DNA from: Pseudomonas gozinkensis
Lineage (GTDB): Bacteria > Pseudomonadota > Gammaproteobacteria > Pseudomonadales > Pseudomonadaceae
Length of the DNA: 64,000 nt
Reading direction: 5' to 3'
NCBI RefSeq assembly: GCF_014863585.1
Contig: NZ_CP062253.1
Location: 682,001 to 746,000 of the forward strand
Shown: piece by piece, positions 28,836-39,187 of the stretch
How the letters are laid out: every line of letters starts with the position of its first letter
Position numbering within the stretch: the first letter of the stretch is position 1
Made by a program: the position numbers and the translations under genes
Notes under the pieces: model-generated
Database searches by the model: none
What the model saw: the letters and a program-made list of their open reading frames with translations, nothing else
Told to the model about the DNA's origin: nothing

Positions 28836-30536
28836 TCAGAACAGAAAGTAACGCTGCGCCATCGGCAGGGTTTCGGCCGGTTCACACCAGAGCAACACGC
28901 CGTCAGCCTTGACCTGATACGTCTGCGGGTCGACGTCGATGTTGGGCAGGTAGTCGTTGTGGATCAGGTCGGTTTTCTGCACCTCGCGGCAACCTTTTAC
29001 CACAGCGATTTTCTTCTTCAGACCCAACGCTTCGGGAAGCCCTGCTTCCTGCGCCGCCTGGCTGATGAAGGTCAGACTGGTGGCGTGCAGCGAGCCACCG
29101 TAACTGGCGAACATCGGGCGATAATGCACCGGTTGCGGTGTCGGAATCGACGCATTGGCGTCGCCCATCAGGCTCGCGGCGATGGCGCCGCCCTTGAGGA
29201 TCAGCGTCGGTTTCACGCCGAAGAACGCCGGGCGCCAGAGCACCAGATCGGCCCACTTGCCGACTTCCACCGAACCCACTTCATGGCTGATGCCATGGGT
29301 GATCGCCGGATTGATCGTGTACTTGGCGATATAGCGTTTGGCGCGGAAGTTGTCGTTGCCTTCGCCGTCCTGCGCGAGCGGGCCGCGCTGCTTTTTCATC
29401 TTGTCGGCGGTCTGCCAGGTGCGCGTGATGACTTCGCCGACGCGGCCCATGGCCTGACTGTCGGAGCTGATCATCGAGAACGCGCCGAGGTCGTGGAGGA
29501 TGTCTTCGGCGGCAATCGTTTCGCGGCGGATACGGCTCTCGGCGAACGCCACGTCCTCGGCAATGCTCGGGTCGAGGTGGTGGCAGACCATCAGCATGTC
29601 GAGGTGTTCGTCGATGGTGTTGCGGGTGAACGGCCGGGTCGGGTTGGTCGAACTCGGCAGCACGTTGGCGAAACCGCAGGCCTTGATGATGTCCGGCGCA
29701 TGGCCGCCACCGGCACCCTCGGTGTGGTAGGTGTGGATGGTCCGGCCCTTGAACGCGCCGAGGGTGGTTTCGACGAAACCGGACTCGTTGAGGGTGTCTG
29801 TGTGGATCGCCACCTGCACGTCGTACTGGTCGGCGACGCTCAGGCAGTTGTCGATGCTCGCCGGGGTGGTGCCCCAGTCTTCGTGCAGCTTGAGGCCGAT
29901 GGCGCCGGCCTTGACCTGCTCGATCAGCGGCTCCGGCAGGCTGGCGTTGCCCTTGCCGGTGAGGCCGATGTTCATCGGGAATGCATCCGCTGCCTGAAGC
30001 ATCCGCGCCAGGTGCCACGGCCCCGAAGTGCAGGTGGTGGCGTTGGTGCCGGTGGCCGGCCCGGTGCCGCCGCCGATCATGGTGGTGACGCCGCTCATCA
30101 GCGCTTCTTCGATCTGTTGCGGGCAGATGAAGTGGATGTGGGTGTCGATGCCGCCAGCGGTGAGGATCATGCCTTCGCCGGCGATCACTTCGCTGCTGGC
30201 GCCGATGGCAATGGTCACGCCGGGTTGCACGTCCGGGTTGCCGGCCTTGCCGATGGCGGCGACGCGCCCGTCCTTGAGGCCGACGTCGGCCTTGACGATG
30301 CCCCAGTGGTCGATGATCAGCGCGTTGGTGATGACGGTGTCGACCACTTCGGCCGCCAGCAACTGGCTCTGGCCCTGGCCGTCGCGGATCACTTTGCCGC
30401 CGCCGAATTTCACTTCTTCGCCGTAGGTGGTGAAGTCCTGTTCGACTTCGATCCACAGCTCGGTGTCGGCCAGGCGCACCTTGTCGCCGACGGTGGGGCC
30501 GAACATGTCGGCGTAGGCTTGTCTGGAAATCTTCAT
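28836..30536 (-). CDS. ureC: Urease subunit alpha (catalytic)
   Basis: Catalytic subunit of nickel urease, 566 aa, which hydrolyses urea to ammonia and carbamate. Active-site landmarks are present: [12 protein letters not shown] (two Ni-ligand His near residue 135), [12 protein letters not shown] (lysine carbamylated to bridge the two Ni), [27 protein letters not shown], and the mobile flap MVCHHLDPS with its Cys-His. Length is typical. It is the last gene of the urea operon. A 109-bp nested palindrome separates its start from ureB, leaving only 17 bases for the leader. Confidence 0.97.
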   Translation of the reverse strand: MKISRQAYADMFGPTVGDKVRLADTELWIEVEQDFTTYGEEVKFGGGKVIRDGQGQSQLLAAEVVDTVITNALIIDHWGIVKADVGLKDGRVAAIGKAGNPDVQPGVTIAIGASSEVIAGEGMILTAGGIDTHIHFICPQQIEEALMSGVTTMIGGGTGPATGTNATTCTSGPWHLARMLQAADAFPMNIGLTGKGNASLPEPLIEQVKAGAIGLKLHEDWGTTPASIDNCLSVADQYDVQVAIHTDTLNESGFVETTLGAFKGRTIHTYHTEGAGGGHAPDIIKACGFANVLPSSTNPTRPFTRNTIDEHLDMLMVCHHLDPSIAEDVAFAESRIRRETIAAEDILHDLGAFSMISSDSQAMGRVGEVITRTWQTADKMKKQRGPLAQDGEGNDNFRAKRYIAKYTINPAITHGISHEVGSVEVGKWADLVLWRPAFFGVKPTLILKGGAIAASLMGDANASIPTPQPVHYRPMFASYGGSLHATSLTFISQAAQEAGLPEALGLKKKIAVVKGCREVQKTDLIHNDYLPNIDVDPQTYQVKADGVLLWCEPAETLPMAQRYFLF

Positions 30537-30553
30537 TCGTTCGCCTTGGTATT

Positions 30554-30662
30554 GATCGTTCCCACGCTCTGCGTGGGAATGCCGCCATGGACGCTCTGCG
30601 TCCGCCGTTATGTGACGCGGAGCGTCACGGGATGCATTCCCACGCAGAGCGTGGGAACGATC
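30554..30662. repeat. Nested-palindrome repeat, copy 2, between ureB and ureC
   Basis: Same element as at 17217 (GATCGTTCCCACGC arms, inner GACGCTCTGCGTC and GACGCGGAGCGTC palindromes). It fills the 128-bp ureB-ureC gap almost completely, inside an operon. Confidence 0.88.
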
Positions 30663-30664
30663 AG

Positions 30665-30972
30665 TCAGTCGAGGTCACCCATGACCCGCCCGGCAAACCC
30701 GAACACCCGCCGGTGCCCGGCGTAATCCACCAGTTCCACCTCGCGGCTCTGGCCCGGCTCGAAGCGCACGGCCGTGCCCGCCGGGATGTTCAGGCGCATG
30801 CCACGGCTGGCAGCGCGGTCGAAGGTCAGGGCGTCGTTGGTTTCGAAAAAGTGGTAGTGCGAGCCGACCTGGATCGGTCGGTCGCCGCTGTTCGCCACTT
30901 TCAGGCTGATGGTGCGACGACCGACGTTGAGTTCGATATCGCCGGGCTGGATCCGGTATTCGCCGGGAATCA

Positions 30973-30973
<1 letters not shown>
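30665..30973 (-). CDS. ureB: Urease subunit beta
   Basis: Structural subunit of urease, 102 aa. [16 protein letters not shown] at the start and [13 protein letters not shown] in the middle are the family signatures, with [17 protein letters not shown] near the end. It packs against UreA and UreC in the (ABC)3 trimer. The ATG at 30973 overlaps the upstream GNAT stop (ATGA). A longer open frame to 31315 exists but adds nothing like UreB. Confidence 0.95.
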
Positions 30974-32045
<1,072 letters not shown>

Positions 32046-32054
32046 GGCGCGGCC

Positions 32055-32357
32055 TCAGACGATCGGTTGATGGACGGTGACCAGTTTGGTGCCGTCGGGA
32101 AACGTCGCTTCGACCTGGATCTCCGGGATCATTTCCGGGATGCCTTCCATCACCTGATCGCGGGTCAGCAGGGTGGTGCCGTAGTGCATCAGTTCGGCCA
32201 CGGTCTGGCCGTCACGGGCGCCTTCGAGCAGTGCCGCCGAGATATAGGCCATGGCTTCCGGGTAGTTCAGTTTCACGCCACGGGCCAGTCGCCGCTCGGC
32301 AACGAGGCCGGCGGTGAAGATCAGCAGCTTGTCTTTTTCGCGTGGGGTCAGGTCCAT
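32055..32357 (-). CDS. ureA: Urease subunit gamma
   Basis: Smallest urease subunit, 100 aa. [23 protein letters not shown] at the N-terminus, [24 protein letters not shown] and the [21 protein letters not shown] end are all standard. Nine bases separate it from the following pat-like gene. Preceded by ureD across 33 bp. Confidence 0.96.
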   Translation of the reverse strand: MDLTPREKDKLLIFTAGLVAERRLARGVKLNYPEAMAYISAALLEGARDGQTVAELMHYGTTLLTRDQVMEGIPEMIPEIQVEATFPDGTKLVTVHQPIV

Positions 32358-32390
32358 CGTTTGAAATCCATTGTCGGCAGTTGAAGAAAA

Positions 32391-33230
32391 TCAGGTATTC
32401 CAGATTCGGGGGGGCAGGGCTTCACGGCCGAGCAGCGCAGGCCTGAGCAGTCGCCACAGATCGATCAGCCACGCTCGCGCCAGCAACGCTTCACTGGCCA
32501 GGCAACGGGCGACCAGAAGACCGGGCAGTTGCGTCAGGTCCCCGCGTACTTCGTGGCCCAGCGAGCGGCAGCGCTCCAGCAGTTCGGCATCGATTTCACC
32601 GCTCACCAGCAACGTCGCAAACACCGGATTGCCATCCAGTCCGATCGGCGAATCCAGCAATCCGTCATCGCCGACGATGCGCTGACGCTCATGCCAGAGC
32701 AATCGGCCATCGCGGCGAATATCCAGATGCGCCTGGAAATGCCCGAGGTCGAAGCGCTCGCCACTGGCCGGACGTCCCAGCGCCACTACGTCCCAGTAGA
32801 ACAGTCGCGCATCGCCTTCAAGGTCGATCGAGGTCGCGAGTTCCGCCTGGGCGGCGCTGTAGACGATGGTTTCCTGGGGCAGCCATTCCAGTGTCGCGCC
32901 GTCAGCGACATGCAGGTCCAGCGACTGATAAGCGGGCCCTGCCGCGCGATACCACTTGGCCGCGCCGGGGCTGGTGATCTGCGCCCAGGCGCCCTGTTCG
33001 ACGCGGGCGCTGATGTCCAGCCGGTCACCGCCGGCAATCCCGCCCGGCGGGTGGACGATGATGTGCTGGCAGACCTCGGGTCCTTCGGCGTACAGATGTT
33101 TTTGCACCCGCAACGGGCCGAGGTGCCGGCGTCGGGTCGGCCGCGTGCAATCGCCGAAGCGGGCGTAGGCCAGCTCAAGCTCGGCGTGCCAGCTCGGGGT
33201 AAACAGGGCAGTCGCAACAGGTAAGTTCAT
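32391..33230 (-). CDS. ureD: Urease accessory protein UreD
   Basis: Maturation scaffold of 279 aa that binds apo-urease and recruits UreF-UreG. Hallmarks: [30 protein letters not shown] near residue 43, [12 protein letters not shown], and [15 protein letters not shown]. It is the first ure gene after urtE, 43 bp downstream, with no promoter of note in that gap, so it most likely depends on the urt promoter. Confidence 0.95.
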   Translation of the reverse strand: MNLPVATALFTPSWHAELELAYARFGDCTRPTRRRHLGPLRVQKHLYAEGPEVCQHIIVHPPGGIAGGDRLDISARVEQGAWAQITSPGAAKWYRAAGPAYQSLDLHVADGATLEWLPQETIVYSAAQAELATSIDLEGDARLFYWDVVALGRPASGERFDLGHFQAHLDIRRDGRLLWHERQRIVGDDGLLDSPIGLDGNPVFATLLVSGEIDAELLERCRSLGHEVRGDLTQLPGLLVARCLASEALLARAWLIDLWRLLRPALLGREALPPRIWNT

Positions 33231-33273
33231 GTTTTCTAATTATCGTTAGGACGCTACAGATTAGACCGTAACC

Positions 33274-33972
33274 TCAAATAGTCACCAGCCCGCGTACACC
33301 TTCGGCTTCCATATTTTCGCCACGGCCCTGCTGCACGATCTCGCCCCGTGACATCACCAGGTACTGATCGGCCAGTTCGGCGGCGAAATCATAGAACTGC
33401 TCAACCAGCAGAATCGCCATGTCGCCACGGGCGGCGAGCTTCTTGATCACCGCGCCGATTTCCTTGATCACCGACGGCTGAATGCCTTCGGTAGGTTCGT
33501 CGAGGATCAGCAGCCGTGGACGGCTGGCCAGTGCGCGGCCAATCGCGAGCTGCTGTTGCTGTCCACCGGACAGATCGCCGCCGCGTCGTTGCTTCATTTG
33601 CAGCAGCACCGGGAACAGCTCGTAGATGAACGCGGGAACCTCTTTGGCTTCGCTGCCGGGGAAACGCGAGAGGCCCATCAGCAGGTTCTCTTCCACGGTC
33701 AGCCGGCCGAAGATTTCCCGACCCTGCGGCACGTAGGCGATCCCGGCATGCACCCGCTGATGTGGTTTGAACGTGGTGATCGGCTTGCCTTCCCAGTTCA
33801 CCGCGCCTTCCTTGGCCGGCAACAGGCCCATCAGGCATTTGAGCAACGTGGTCTTGCCCACGCCGTTGCGCCCGAGCAGGCAGGTCACTTCGCCGACCTT
33901 CACGTCGAAAGACAGGCCGCGCAAAATGTGGCTTCCGCCGTAGTACTGATGCAGTTTGTCGACTTGCAGCAT
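33274..33972 (-). CDS. urtE: Urea ABC transporter ATP-binding protein UrtE
   Basis: LivF-like ATPase, 232 aa. MLQVDKLHQYYGGSHILRGLSF is the UrtE start; Walker A GRNGVGKTTLL, signature DLSGGQQQQLAIGRAL, Walker B LLILDEPTEGIQPSVI. A reading frame runs upstream to 34080 but that part is translated repeat DNA, so the ATG at 33972 is used. Nested palindrome copy 3 separates it from urtD. Confidence 0.94.
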   Translation of the reverse strand: MLQVDKLHQYYGGSHILRGLSFDVKVGEVTCLLGRNGVGKTTLLKCLMGLLPAKEGAVNWEGKPITTFKPHQRVHAGIAYVPQGREIFGRLTVEENLLMGLSRFPGSEAKEVPAFIYELFPVLLQMKQRRGGDLSGGQQQQLAIGRALASRPRLLILDEPTEGIQPSVIKEIGAVIKKLAARGDMAILLVEQFYDFAAELADQYLVMSRGEIVQQGRGENMEAEGVRGLVTI

Positions 33973-33990
33973 GTTCAAATTCTCCCCGGT

Positions 33991-34099
33991 GATCGTTCCC
34001 ACGCTCTGCGTGGGAATGCATCCCGTGACGCTCCGCGTCACATAACGGCGGACGCGGAGCGTCCATGGCGGCGTTCCCACGCAGAGCGTGGGAACGATC
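33991..34099. repeat. Nested-palindrome repeat, copy 3, between urtD and urtE
   Basis: Same 109-bp family as at 17217 and 30554 but in inverted orientation: the inner GACGCTCCGCGTC palindrome comes first. It occupies the urtD-urtE gap. Confidence 0.88.
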
Positions 34100-34109
34100 T
34101 GATTCCTCT

Positions 34110-34979
34110 TCAGCGGCCGAGGTAAACCTCGATCACGCGCTCGTTGTCCTGCACCTGTTCCAGCGATCCTTCGGCCAGCACGCTGCCCTGGTGCAACACG
34201 GTGACGTGGTCGGCAATCGAGCCGACGAAGCCCATGTCGTGTTCCACCACCATCAGCGAATGCTTGCCCGCCAGCGACTTGAACAGCTCGGCGGTGAACT
34301 CGGTTTCGGCGTCGGTCATGCCCGCCACCGGTTCATCGAGCAGCAACAGTTGCGGGTCCTGCATCAGCAACATGCCGATTTCCAGAAACTGTTTCTGCCC
34401 GTGGGACAGCAGCCCCGCCGGACGATTGACCGAAGTGGTCAGGCGAATGGTGTCGAGCACTTCGCTGATCCGGTCTTTCTGCTCGCCGCTCAATTTCGCC
34501 CGCAGGCTGGCCCACACCGACTTGTCGGTTTTCTGCGCCAGCTCCAGGTTCTCGAACACGCTCAGCGCTTCGAACACCGTCGGTTTCTGGAACTTGCGAC
34601 CGATACCGGCCTGGGCGATCTGCACTTCGCTCATCTGCGTCAGGTCGAGGGTTTCGCCGAACCAGGCCTTGCCGTGGCTCGGGCGGGTCTTGCCGGTGAT
34701 CACGTCCATCAGCGTGGTCTTGCCCGCGCCGTTGGGGCCGATGATGCAGCGCAGTTCGCCGACGCCGATGTACAGGTTCAGATTGTTCAGCGCCCGGAAG
34801 CCGTCGAAGCTGACGCTGATGTCTTCCAGGGTCAGGATCGTGCCGTGGCGGGTGTCGAGGCCCGGCCCGACGCGTTGCCCGAGGCCGATCGAGTCGCGGC
34901 TGGTGCCTTCGTCCTTGTTGGGCTCCACCGGGAAAAAGGCCGGTTCCAGCATGAATTCAGCGCTCGCCGTGACTCTCAT
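34110..34979 (-). CDS. urtD: Urea ABC transporter ATP-binding protein UrtD
   Basis: LivG-like ATPase, 289 aa. The first 45 or so residues are an extension seen in pseudomonad UrtD. The ABC domain starts at LTLEDISVSFDGFRAL; Walker A GPNGAGKTTLM, GRKFQKPTVFEALSVFENLELA at the Q-loop, signature LLSHGQKQFLEIGMLL (SHGQ instead of SGGQ, usual for this family), Walker B LLLLDEPVAGMTD. Its start overlaps the urtC stop (ATGA). Confidence 0.94.
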   Translation of the reverse strand: MRVTASAEFMLEPAFFPVEPNKDEGTSRDSIGLGQRVGPGLDTRHGTILTLEDISVSFDGFRALNNLNLYIGVGELRCIIGPNGAGKTTLMDVITGKTRPSHGKAWFGETLDLTQMSEVQIAQAGIGRKFQKPTVFEALSVFENLELAQKTDKSVWASLRAKLSGEQKDRISEVLDTIRLTTSVNRPAGLLSHGQKQFLEIGMLLMQDPQLLLLDEPVAGMTDAETEFTAELFKSLAGKHSLMVVEHDMGFVGSIADHVTVLHQGSVLAEGSLEQVQDNERVIEVYLGR

Positions 34980-36055
34980 GATTCACCTCGTTTCTTCAGC
35001 AGACCGATCACGCCTTTGGGCAGGTACAACGTCACGACGATGAACAGCGCGCCGAGGAAGAACAGCCAGTATTCGGGGAAGGCCACGGTGAACCAGCTCT
35101 TCATGCCGTTGACCACGCCGGCGCCGAGCAGCGGGCCGATCAGGGTGCCGCGCCCGCCAAGGGCTACCCATACCGCGGCCTCGATCGAATTGGTCGGCGA
35201 CATTTCGCTCGGGTTGATGATCCCCACTTGCGGCACGTACAACGCACCGGCCAGACCACACAGCACCGCGCTCAACACCCAGACGAACAACTTGAAACCG
35301 CGCGGATCGTAGCCACAGAACATCAGGCGATTCTCCGCGTCACGCAACGCCGTCAGCACCCGGCCGAATTTGCTGCGGGCCAGTCGCCAACCGATGAACA
35401 GGCTCGCCACCAGCAACAGCACCGTCGCCAGAAACAGCACCGCGCGGGTGCCGGGTTCGGTGATGCCGAAACCGAGGATCGTGCGGAAATTGGTGAAGCC
35501 GTTGTTGCCGCCGAAGCCGGTCTCGTTGCGGAAGAACAGCAACATGCCGGCGAAGGTCAGGGCCTGGGTCATGATCGAGAAATACACGCCCTTGATCCGC
35601 GAGCGGAAGGCGAAGAAGCCGAACACCAGCGCCAGCAACCCCGGCGCCAACACCACCAGGCACATCGCCCAGAGGAAGTTGCCGGTGCCGCTCCAGTACC
35701 ACGGCAACTCGGTCCACGACAGGAAGGTCATGAACGCCGGCAAGCCATCGCCGGCCGCCTGACGCATCAGGTACATGCCCATCGCATATCCACCGAGGGC
35801 GAAGAACAGACCGTGGCCCAGCGACAAAAGACCTGCGTAACCCCAGACCAGATCCAGTGCCAGGGCGACGATGGCGTAGCAGAGAATCTTGCCGACCAGC
35901 GTCAGGGTGTAAGCCGAGACATGCAGCGCGCTGTCCGCCGGCAACAACGACAGCAGCGGCAGGGCGACCAGCAAAGCGAGAACGACCGCGCCGATGGCGA
36001 GGGTGACTTTCGGGCCGGCCTTTTGTGTGGCCGTGACTAGTAGAGGCTGGTTCAT
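34976..36055 (-). CDS. urtC: Urea ABC transporter permease UrtC
   Basis: LivM-like permease, 359 aa, about ten hydrophobic segments. ALDLVWGYAGLLSLGHGLFFALGGYAMGMYLMR is diagnostic of UrtC, as is SRIKGVYFSIMTQALTFA. The ATPase-contact loop LTALRDAENRLMFCGYDP and AVWVALGGRGTLIGPLLGA follow. Its start overlaps the urtB stop (TGATG), so the two are coupled. Confidence 0.94.
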   Translation of the reverse strand: MNQPLLVTATQKAGPKVTLAIGAVVLALLVALPLLSLLPADSALHVSAYTLTLVGKILCYAIVALALDLVWGYAGLLSLGHGLFFALGGYAMGMYLMRQAAGDGLPAFMTFLSWTELPWYWSGTGNFLWAMCLVVLAPGLLALVFGFFAFRSRIKGVYFSIMTQALTFAGMLLFFRNETGFGGNNGFTNFRTILGFGITEPGTRAVLFLATVLLLVASLFIGWRLARSKFGRVLTALRDAENRLMFCGYDPRGFKLFVWVLSAVLCGLAGALYVPQVGIINPSEMSPTNSIEAAVWVALGGRGTLIGPLLGAGVVNGMKSWFTVAFPEYWLFFLGALFIVVTLYLPKGVIGLLKKRGES

Positions 36056-37557
36056 CAGTCGATCACCCGTCCTTTCAGTGCGAAGAGGCCTTGCGGACGT
36101 TTCTGGATGAACAGAATGATCAGCGCGAGGATCAGGATCTTGCCGAGCACCGCACCGATCTGCGGTTCAAGAATTTTGTTGGCGATACCCAGGCCGAATG
36201 CGGCGAACACGCTGCCGGCCAGTTGCCCGACGCCGCCGAGCACCACTACCAGGAACGAGTCGATGATGTAGCTCTGGCCGAGGTCCGGGCCGACGTTGCC
36301 GATCTGGCTCAGGGCCACGCCACCGAGCCCGGCGATGCCCGAGCCGAGGCCGAAGGCGAGCATGTCGACGCGCCCGGTGGGCACGCCACAGCAGGCGGCC
36401 ATGTTGCGGTTCTGGGTGACGGCGCGCACGTTCAGACCGAGACGGGTCTTGTTCAGCAGCAGCCAGGTCAGCACCACCACGAACAGCGCGAAGGCAATGA
36501 TCACGATGCGGTTGTACGGCAGCACCAGATTCGGCAACACCTGAATCCCGCCGGACAACCATGCGGGGTTTGCCACCTCAACGTTCTGCGCACCGAACAC
36601 CAGACGCACCAGCTGAATCAGCATCAGGCTGATGCCCCAGGTGGCGAGCAGGGTTTCCAGTGGCCGGCCGTAGAGATGACGAATCACCGTGCGCTCCAGG
36701 GCCATGCCGATGGCGGCCGTGACGAAGAACGCCACCGGCAGCGCGATCAGCGGATAGAACTCGATGGCCTGCGGGGCGTAGCGCTGGAACATCAACTGCA
36801 CGACGTAAGTCGAGTAGGCGCCGAGCATCAGCATCTCGCCGTGGGCCATGTTGATCACGCCGAGCAGGCCGAAGGTGATCGCCAGACCCAGGGCCGCGAG
36901 CAGCAGAATCGAACCGAGGGACATGCCGCTGAAGGCCTGGCCGAGCAGTTCGCCGATCAGCAGTTTGCGCTTGACCTGGGCGAGGCTGGTTTCGGCGGCG
37001 GTGCGTACATTGGTGTCGGCTTCGACGCCGGGTTCGAGCAGGCCTTCGAGGCGGGTGCGGGCCAGCGGGTCGCCGGTTTCACCGAGCAGACGCACGGCCG
37101 CGAGGCGCACCGCCGGGTCGGTGTCGACCAGTTGCAGATTGGCCAGCGCCAGGCTCAGGGCAGCATGGACGTTTTCATCGGTTTCGCCAGCCAGTTGCTG
37201 GTCGAGGAATTTCAGCTGCGCCGGTTTGGCGCTTTTCTGCAATTGCTGCGCGGCGCTCAGACGGGTTTTGGCGTCGGCGGCGAGCAATTGGTGGCTGGCC
37301 AGTGCGGTGTCGATCAGACCCCGCAGGCGATTGTTCAGGCGCAGGGTCTTGGGTTGGCCGTCGACGGTCAGTTCGCCTTGTTGCAGGGCGTTGATCAGTT
37401 CGACACGGGCCGGATCGGGCTGCGCGGCCCAGGCTTCCAGCAGTTTGGCCTGTTGCATCGGGTTGGCGGCGACGAAGTCTTCGGCGTCGCCGGCATGTGC
37501 GGCCATCGGTAGCAAAAGTGCGACGGCCAGGATCAAGCGGTAAAGGGCAGTGGGCAT
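36055..37557 (-). CDS. urtB: Urea ABC transporter permease UrtB
   Basis: LivH-like permease, 500 aa. Signal or anchor at 1-22, then a periplasmic helical-repeat domain (about 25-200: repeats such as NVHAALSLALANLQLVDTDPAVRLAAVRLLGET resemble HEAT repeats). The permease core starts at SLGSILLLAALGLAITFGLLGVINMAHGEMLMLGAY. The extra domain is normal for UrtB. Separated from urtA by 159 bp that hold a REP pair. Confidence 0.94.
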   Translation of the reverse strand: MPTALYRLILAVALLLPMAAHAGDAEDFVAANPMQQAKLLEAWAAQPDPARVELINALQQGELTVDGQPKTLRLNNRLRGLIDTALASHQLLAADAKTRLSAAQQLQKSAKPAQLKFLDQQLAGETDENVHAALSLALANLQLVDTDPAVRLAAVRLLGETGDPLARTRLEGLLEPGVEADTNVRTAAETSLAQVKRKLLIGELLGQAFSGMSLGSILLLAALGLAITFGLLGVINMAHGEMLMLGAYSTYVVQLMFQRYAPQAIEFYPLIALPVAFFVTAAIGMALERTVIRHLYGRPLETLLATWGISLMLIQLVRLVFGAQNVEVANPAWLSGGIQVLPNLVLPYNRIVIIAFALFVVVLTWLLLNKTRLGLNVRAVTQNRNMAACCGVPTGRVDMLAFGLGSGIAGLGGVALSQIGNVGPDLGQSYIIDSFLVVVLGGVGQLAGSVFAAFGLGIANKILEPQIGAVLGKILILALIILFIQKRPQGLFALKGRVID

Positions 37558-37579
37558 AGAGAGGCGCCTTGCTTGGATT

Positions 37580-37670
37580 TTGTGGGAGCTGGCTTGCCAG
37601 CGATGCAGGCGACTCGGTCTACCTTTTGGACCGAGGTGATGCCATCGCTGGCAAGCCAGCTACCACAGGA
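37580..37670. repeat. REP pair between urtA and urtB
   Basis: Two inverted REP cores; the right copy has one change (GCTACCAC for GCTCCCAC). It lies inside the operon just after the binding-protein gene, the same position as the REP after the amino-acid binding protein at 2698. Confidence 0.85.
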
Positions 37671-37716
37671 TCGGTGTCAGGCTCAAGCCCTGTGCTCAAG
37701 CCTGACAACCAATGGC

Positions 37717-38982
37717 TCAGTTGCTCTTCACCGCATACTCCGGCTTCTTGTCGTTACCCGGAATGAACGGGCTCCAAGGCTGCGCCCGAATCGGCCCTTC
37801 GGTCTGCCACACCACGTTGAACTGACCGTCGCTCTGGATCTCGCCGATCATCACCGGTTTGTGCAGGTGGTGATTGGTCTTGTCCATGGTCAGGGTGTAG
37901 CCGGACGGCGCGGCGTAGGTCTGGCCGCCGAGGGCTTCGCGGACCTTGTCGACGTCGGTCGATTTGGCTTTCTCCGCCGCCTGCGCCCACATGTGGATGC
38001 CGACGTAAGTGGCTTCCATCGGGTCGTTGGTCACCGCTTTGTCGGCGCCCGGCAGGTTGTGTTTCTTCGCGTAGGCTTTCCAGTCGGCGACGAATTTCTT
38101 GTTCACCGGGTTCTCCACCGATTCGAAGTAGTTCCACGCCGCGAGGTTGCCCACCAGCGGTTTGGTGTCGATGCCGCGCAGTTCTTCTTCGCCCACCGAG
38201 AACGCCACTACCGGTACGTCGGTCGCCTTCAGGCCCTGGTTGGCCAGCTCTTTGTAGAACGGCACGTTGGAGTCGCCATTCACGGTGGAGATCACAGCGG
38301 TCTTGCCGCCGGCCGAGAATTTTTTGATGTTGGCGACGATGGTTTGATAGTCGCTATGACCGAACGGGGTGTAGACCTCTTCGATGTCTTTATCCGCGAC
38401 GCCTTTGGAGTGCAGGAACGAACGCAGGATTTTGTTGGTGGTGCGCGGGTAGACGTAGTCGGTGCCGAGCAGGAAGTAGCGCTTGGCGCTGCCGCCTTCT
38501 TCGCTCATCAGGTACTCAACCGCCGGGATCGCTTGCTGGTTCGGCGCGGCGCCGGTGTAGAACACGTTCGGCGACATCTCTTCGCCTTCGTATTGCACCG
38601 GGTAGAACAGCAGGCCGTTGAGTTCTTCGAACACCGGCAGCACCGATTTGCGCGACACCGAGGTCCAGCAACCGAACACCACCGCGACCTTGTCCTGGGT
38701 CAGCAACTGGCGGCCCTTTTCCGCGAACAGCGGCCAGTTCGACGCCGGGTCGACCACCACCGGTTCAAGCATCTTGCCGTTCACCCCGCCCTTGGCGTTG
38801 ATCTCGTCGATGGTCATCAACGCCATGTCCTTGAGTGACGTTTCGGAGATCGCCATGGTGCCGGACAACGAATGCAGAATCCCGACCTTGATGGTCTCGG
38901 CGGCCTGTACGGTCCAGGTCATGCCCATCGCGGCAATCGATGCCGTGAGTGTGAAAGCCTTGATCAAACTGCGACGCTTCAT
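37717..38982 (-). CDS. urtA: Urea ABC transporter substrate-binding protein UrtA
   Basis: Periplasmic urea or short-amide receptor, 421 aa. Signal peptide MKRRSLIKAFTLTASIAAMGMTWTVQAA, then ETIKVGILHSLSGTMAISETSLKDM, the UrtA signature. VVFGCWTSVSRKSVLPVFEE and NGLLFYPVQYEGEEMSPNVFYTGAAPNQQ line the binding cleft. The frame is open further upstream, but GGAG eight bases before the ATG at 38982 and the signal peptide fix the start. First gene of the urt-ure operon, behind a sigma-54-like promoter. Confidence 0.95.
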   Translation of the reverse strand: MKRRSLIKAFTLTASIAAMGMTWTVQAAETIKVGILHSLSGTMAISETSLKDMALMTIDEINAKGGVNGKMLEPVVVDPASNWPLFAEKGRQLLTQDKVAVVFGCWTSVSRKSVLPVFEELNGLLFYPVQYEGEEMSPNVFYTGAAPNQQAIPAVEYLMSEEGGSAKRYFLLGTDYVYPRTTNKILRSFLHSKGVADKDIEEVYTPFGHSDYQTIVANIKKFSAGGKTAVISTVNGDSNVPFYKELANQGLKATDVPVVAFSVGEEELRGIDTKPLVGNLAAWNYFESVENPVNKKFVADWKAYAKKHNLPGADKAVTNDPMEATYVGIHMWAQAAEKAKSTDVDKVREALGGQTYAAPSGYTLTMDKTNHHLHKPVMIGEIQSDGQFNVVWQTEGPIRAQPWSPFIPGNDKKPEYAVKSN

Positions 38983-39047
38983 TGTGCGATCTCCATGAAC
39001 GTTAAAGTTTTTTATGGTTGGCAGATGCGAACGACTGAAGGGTGTTT

Positions 39048-39063
39048 TGCAAGGGCTGTGCCC
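39048..39063 (-). promoter_or_regulatory. Sigma-54-like promoter for the urt-ure operon
   Basis: On the minus strand GGGCACA, four bases, TTGCA: two mismatches to TGGCACG-N4-TTGCW, but the invariant GG and GC and the spacing are kept. The predicted start near 39037 gives a 55-base leader before urtA. Confidence 0.6.
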
Positions 39064-39155
39064 GGTCGGGTTCAGGCAGGGAAATGTCGGTTTAGAGCGG
39101 TTGCGCACAGAGTCGGCGCACCATGAGGGGACGTGTTGCATGCAAAGGTGCAGCG

Positions 39156-39180
39156 GGGTGCGCCAGATTGGGGCGCACCC
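39156..39180 (-). terminator. GC-rich hairpin after the FecCD permease gene
   Basis: GGGTGCGCC and GGCGCACCC, a perfect 9-bp inverted repeat with a 7-base loop, starting 8 bp after the permease stop. No T run follows. Because it contains outward GGTGC/GCACC motifs about 105 bp before the urtA promoter, it could instead be a regulatory site for urtA. Confidence 0.4.
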
Positions 39181-39187
39181 GGAGGAT

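Noticed and set aside
28794..30725. A 643-aa open frame on the plus strand opposite ureC
   Set aside because: ureC on the minus strand has every active-site motif; the opposite frame is a high-GC shadow with no recognisable domain.
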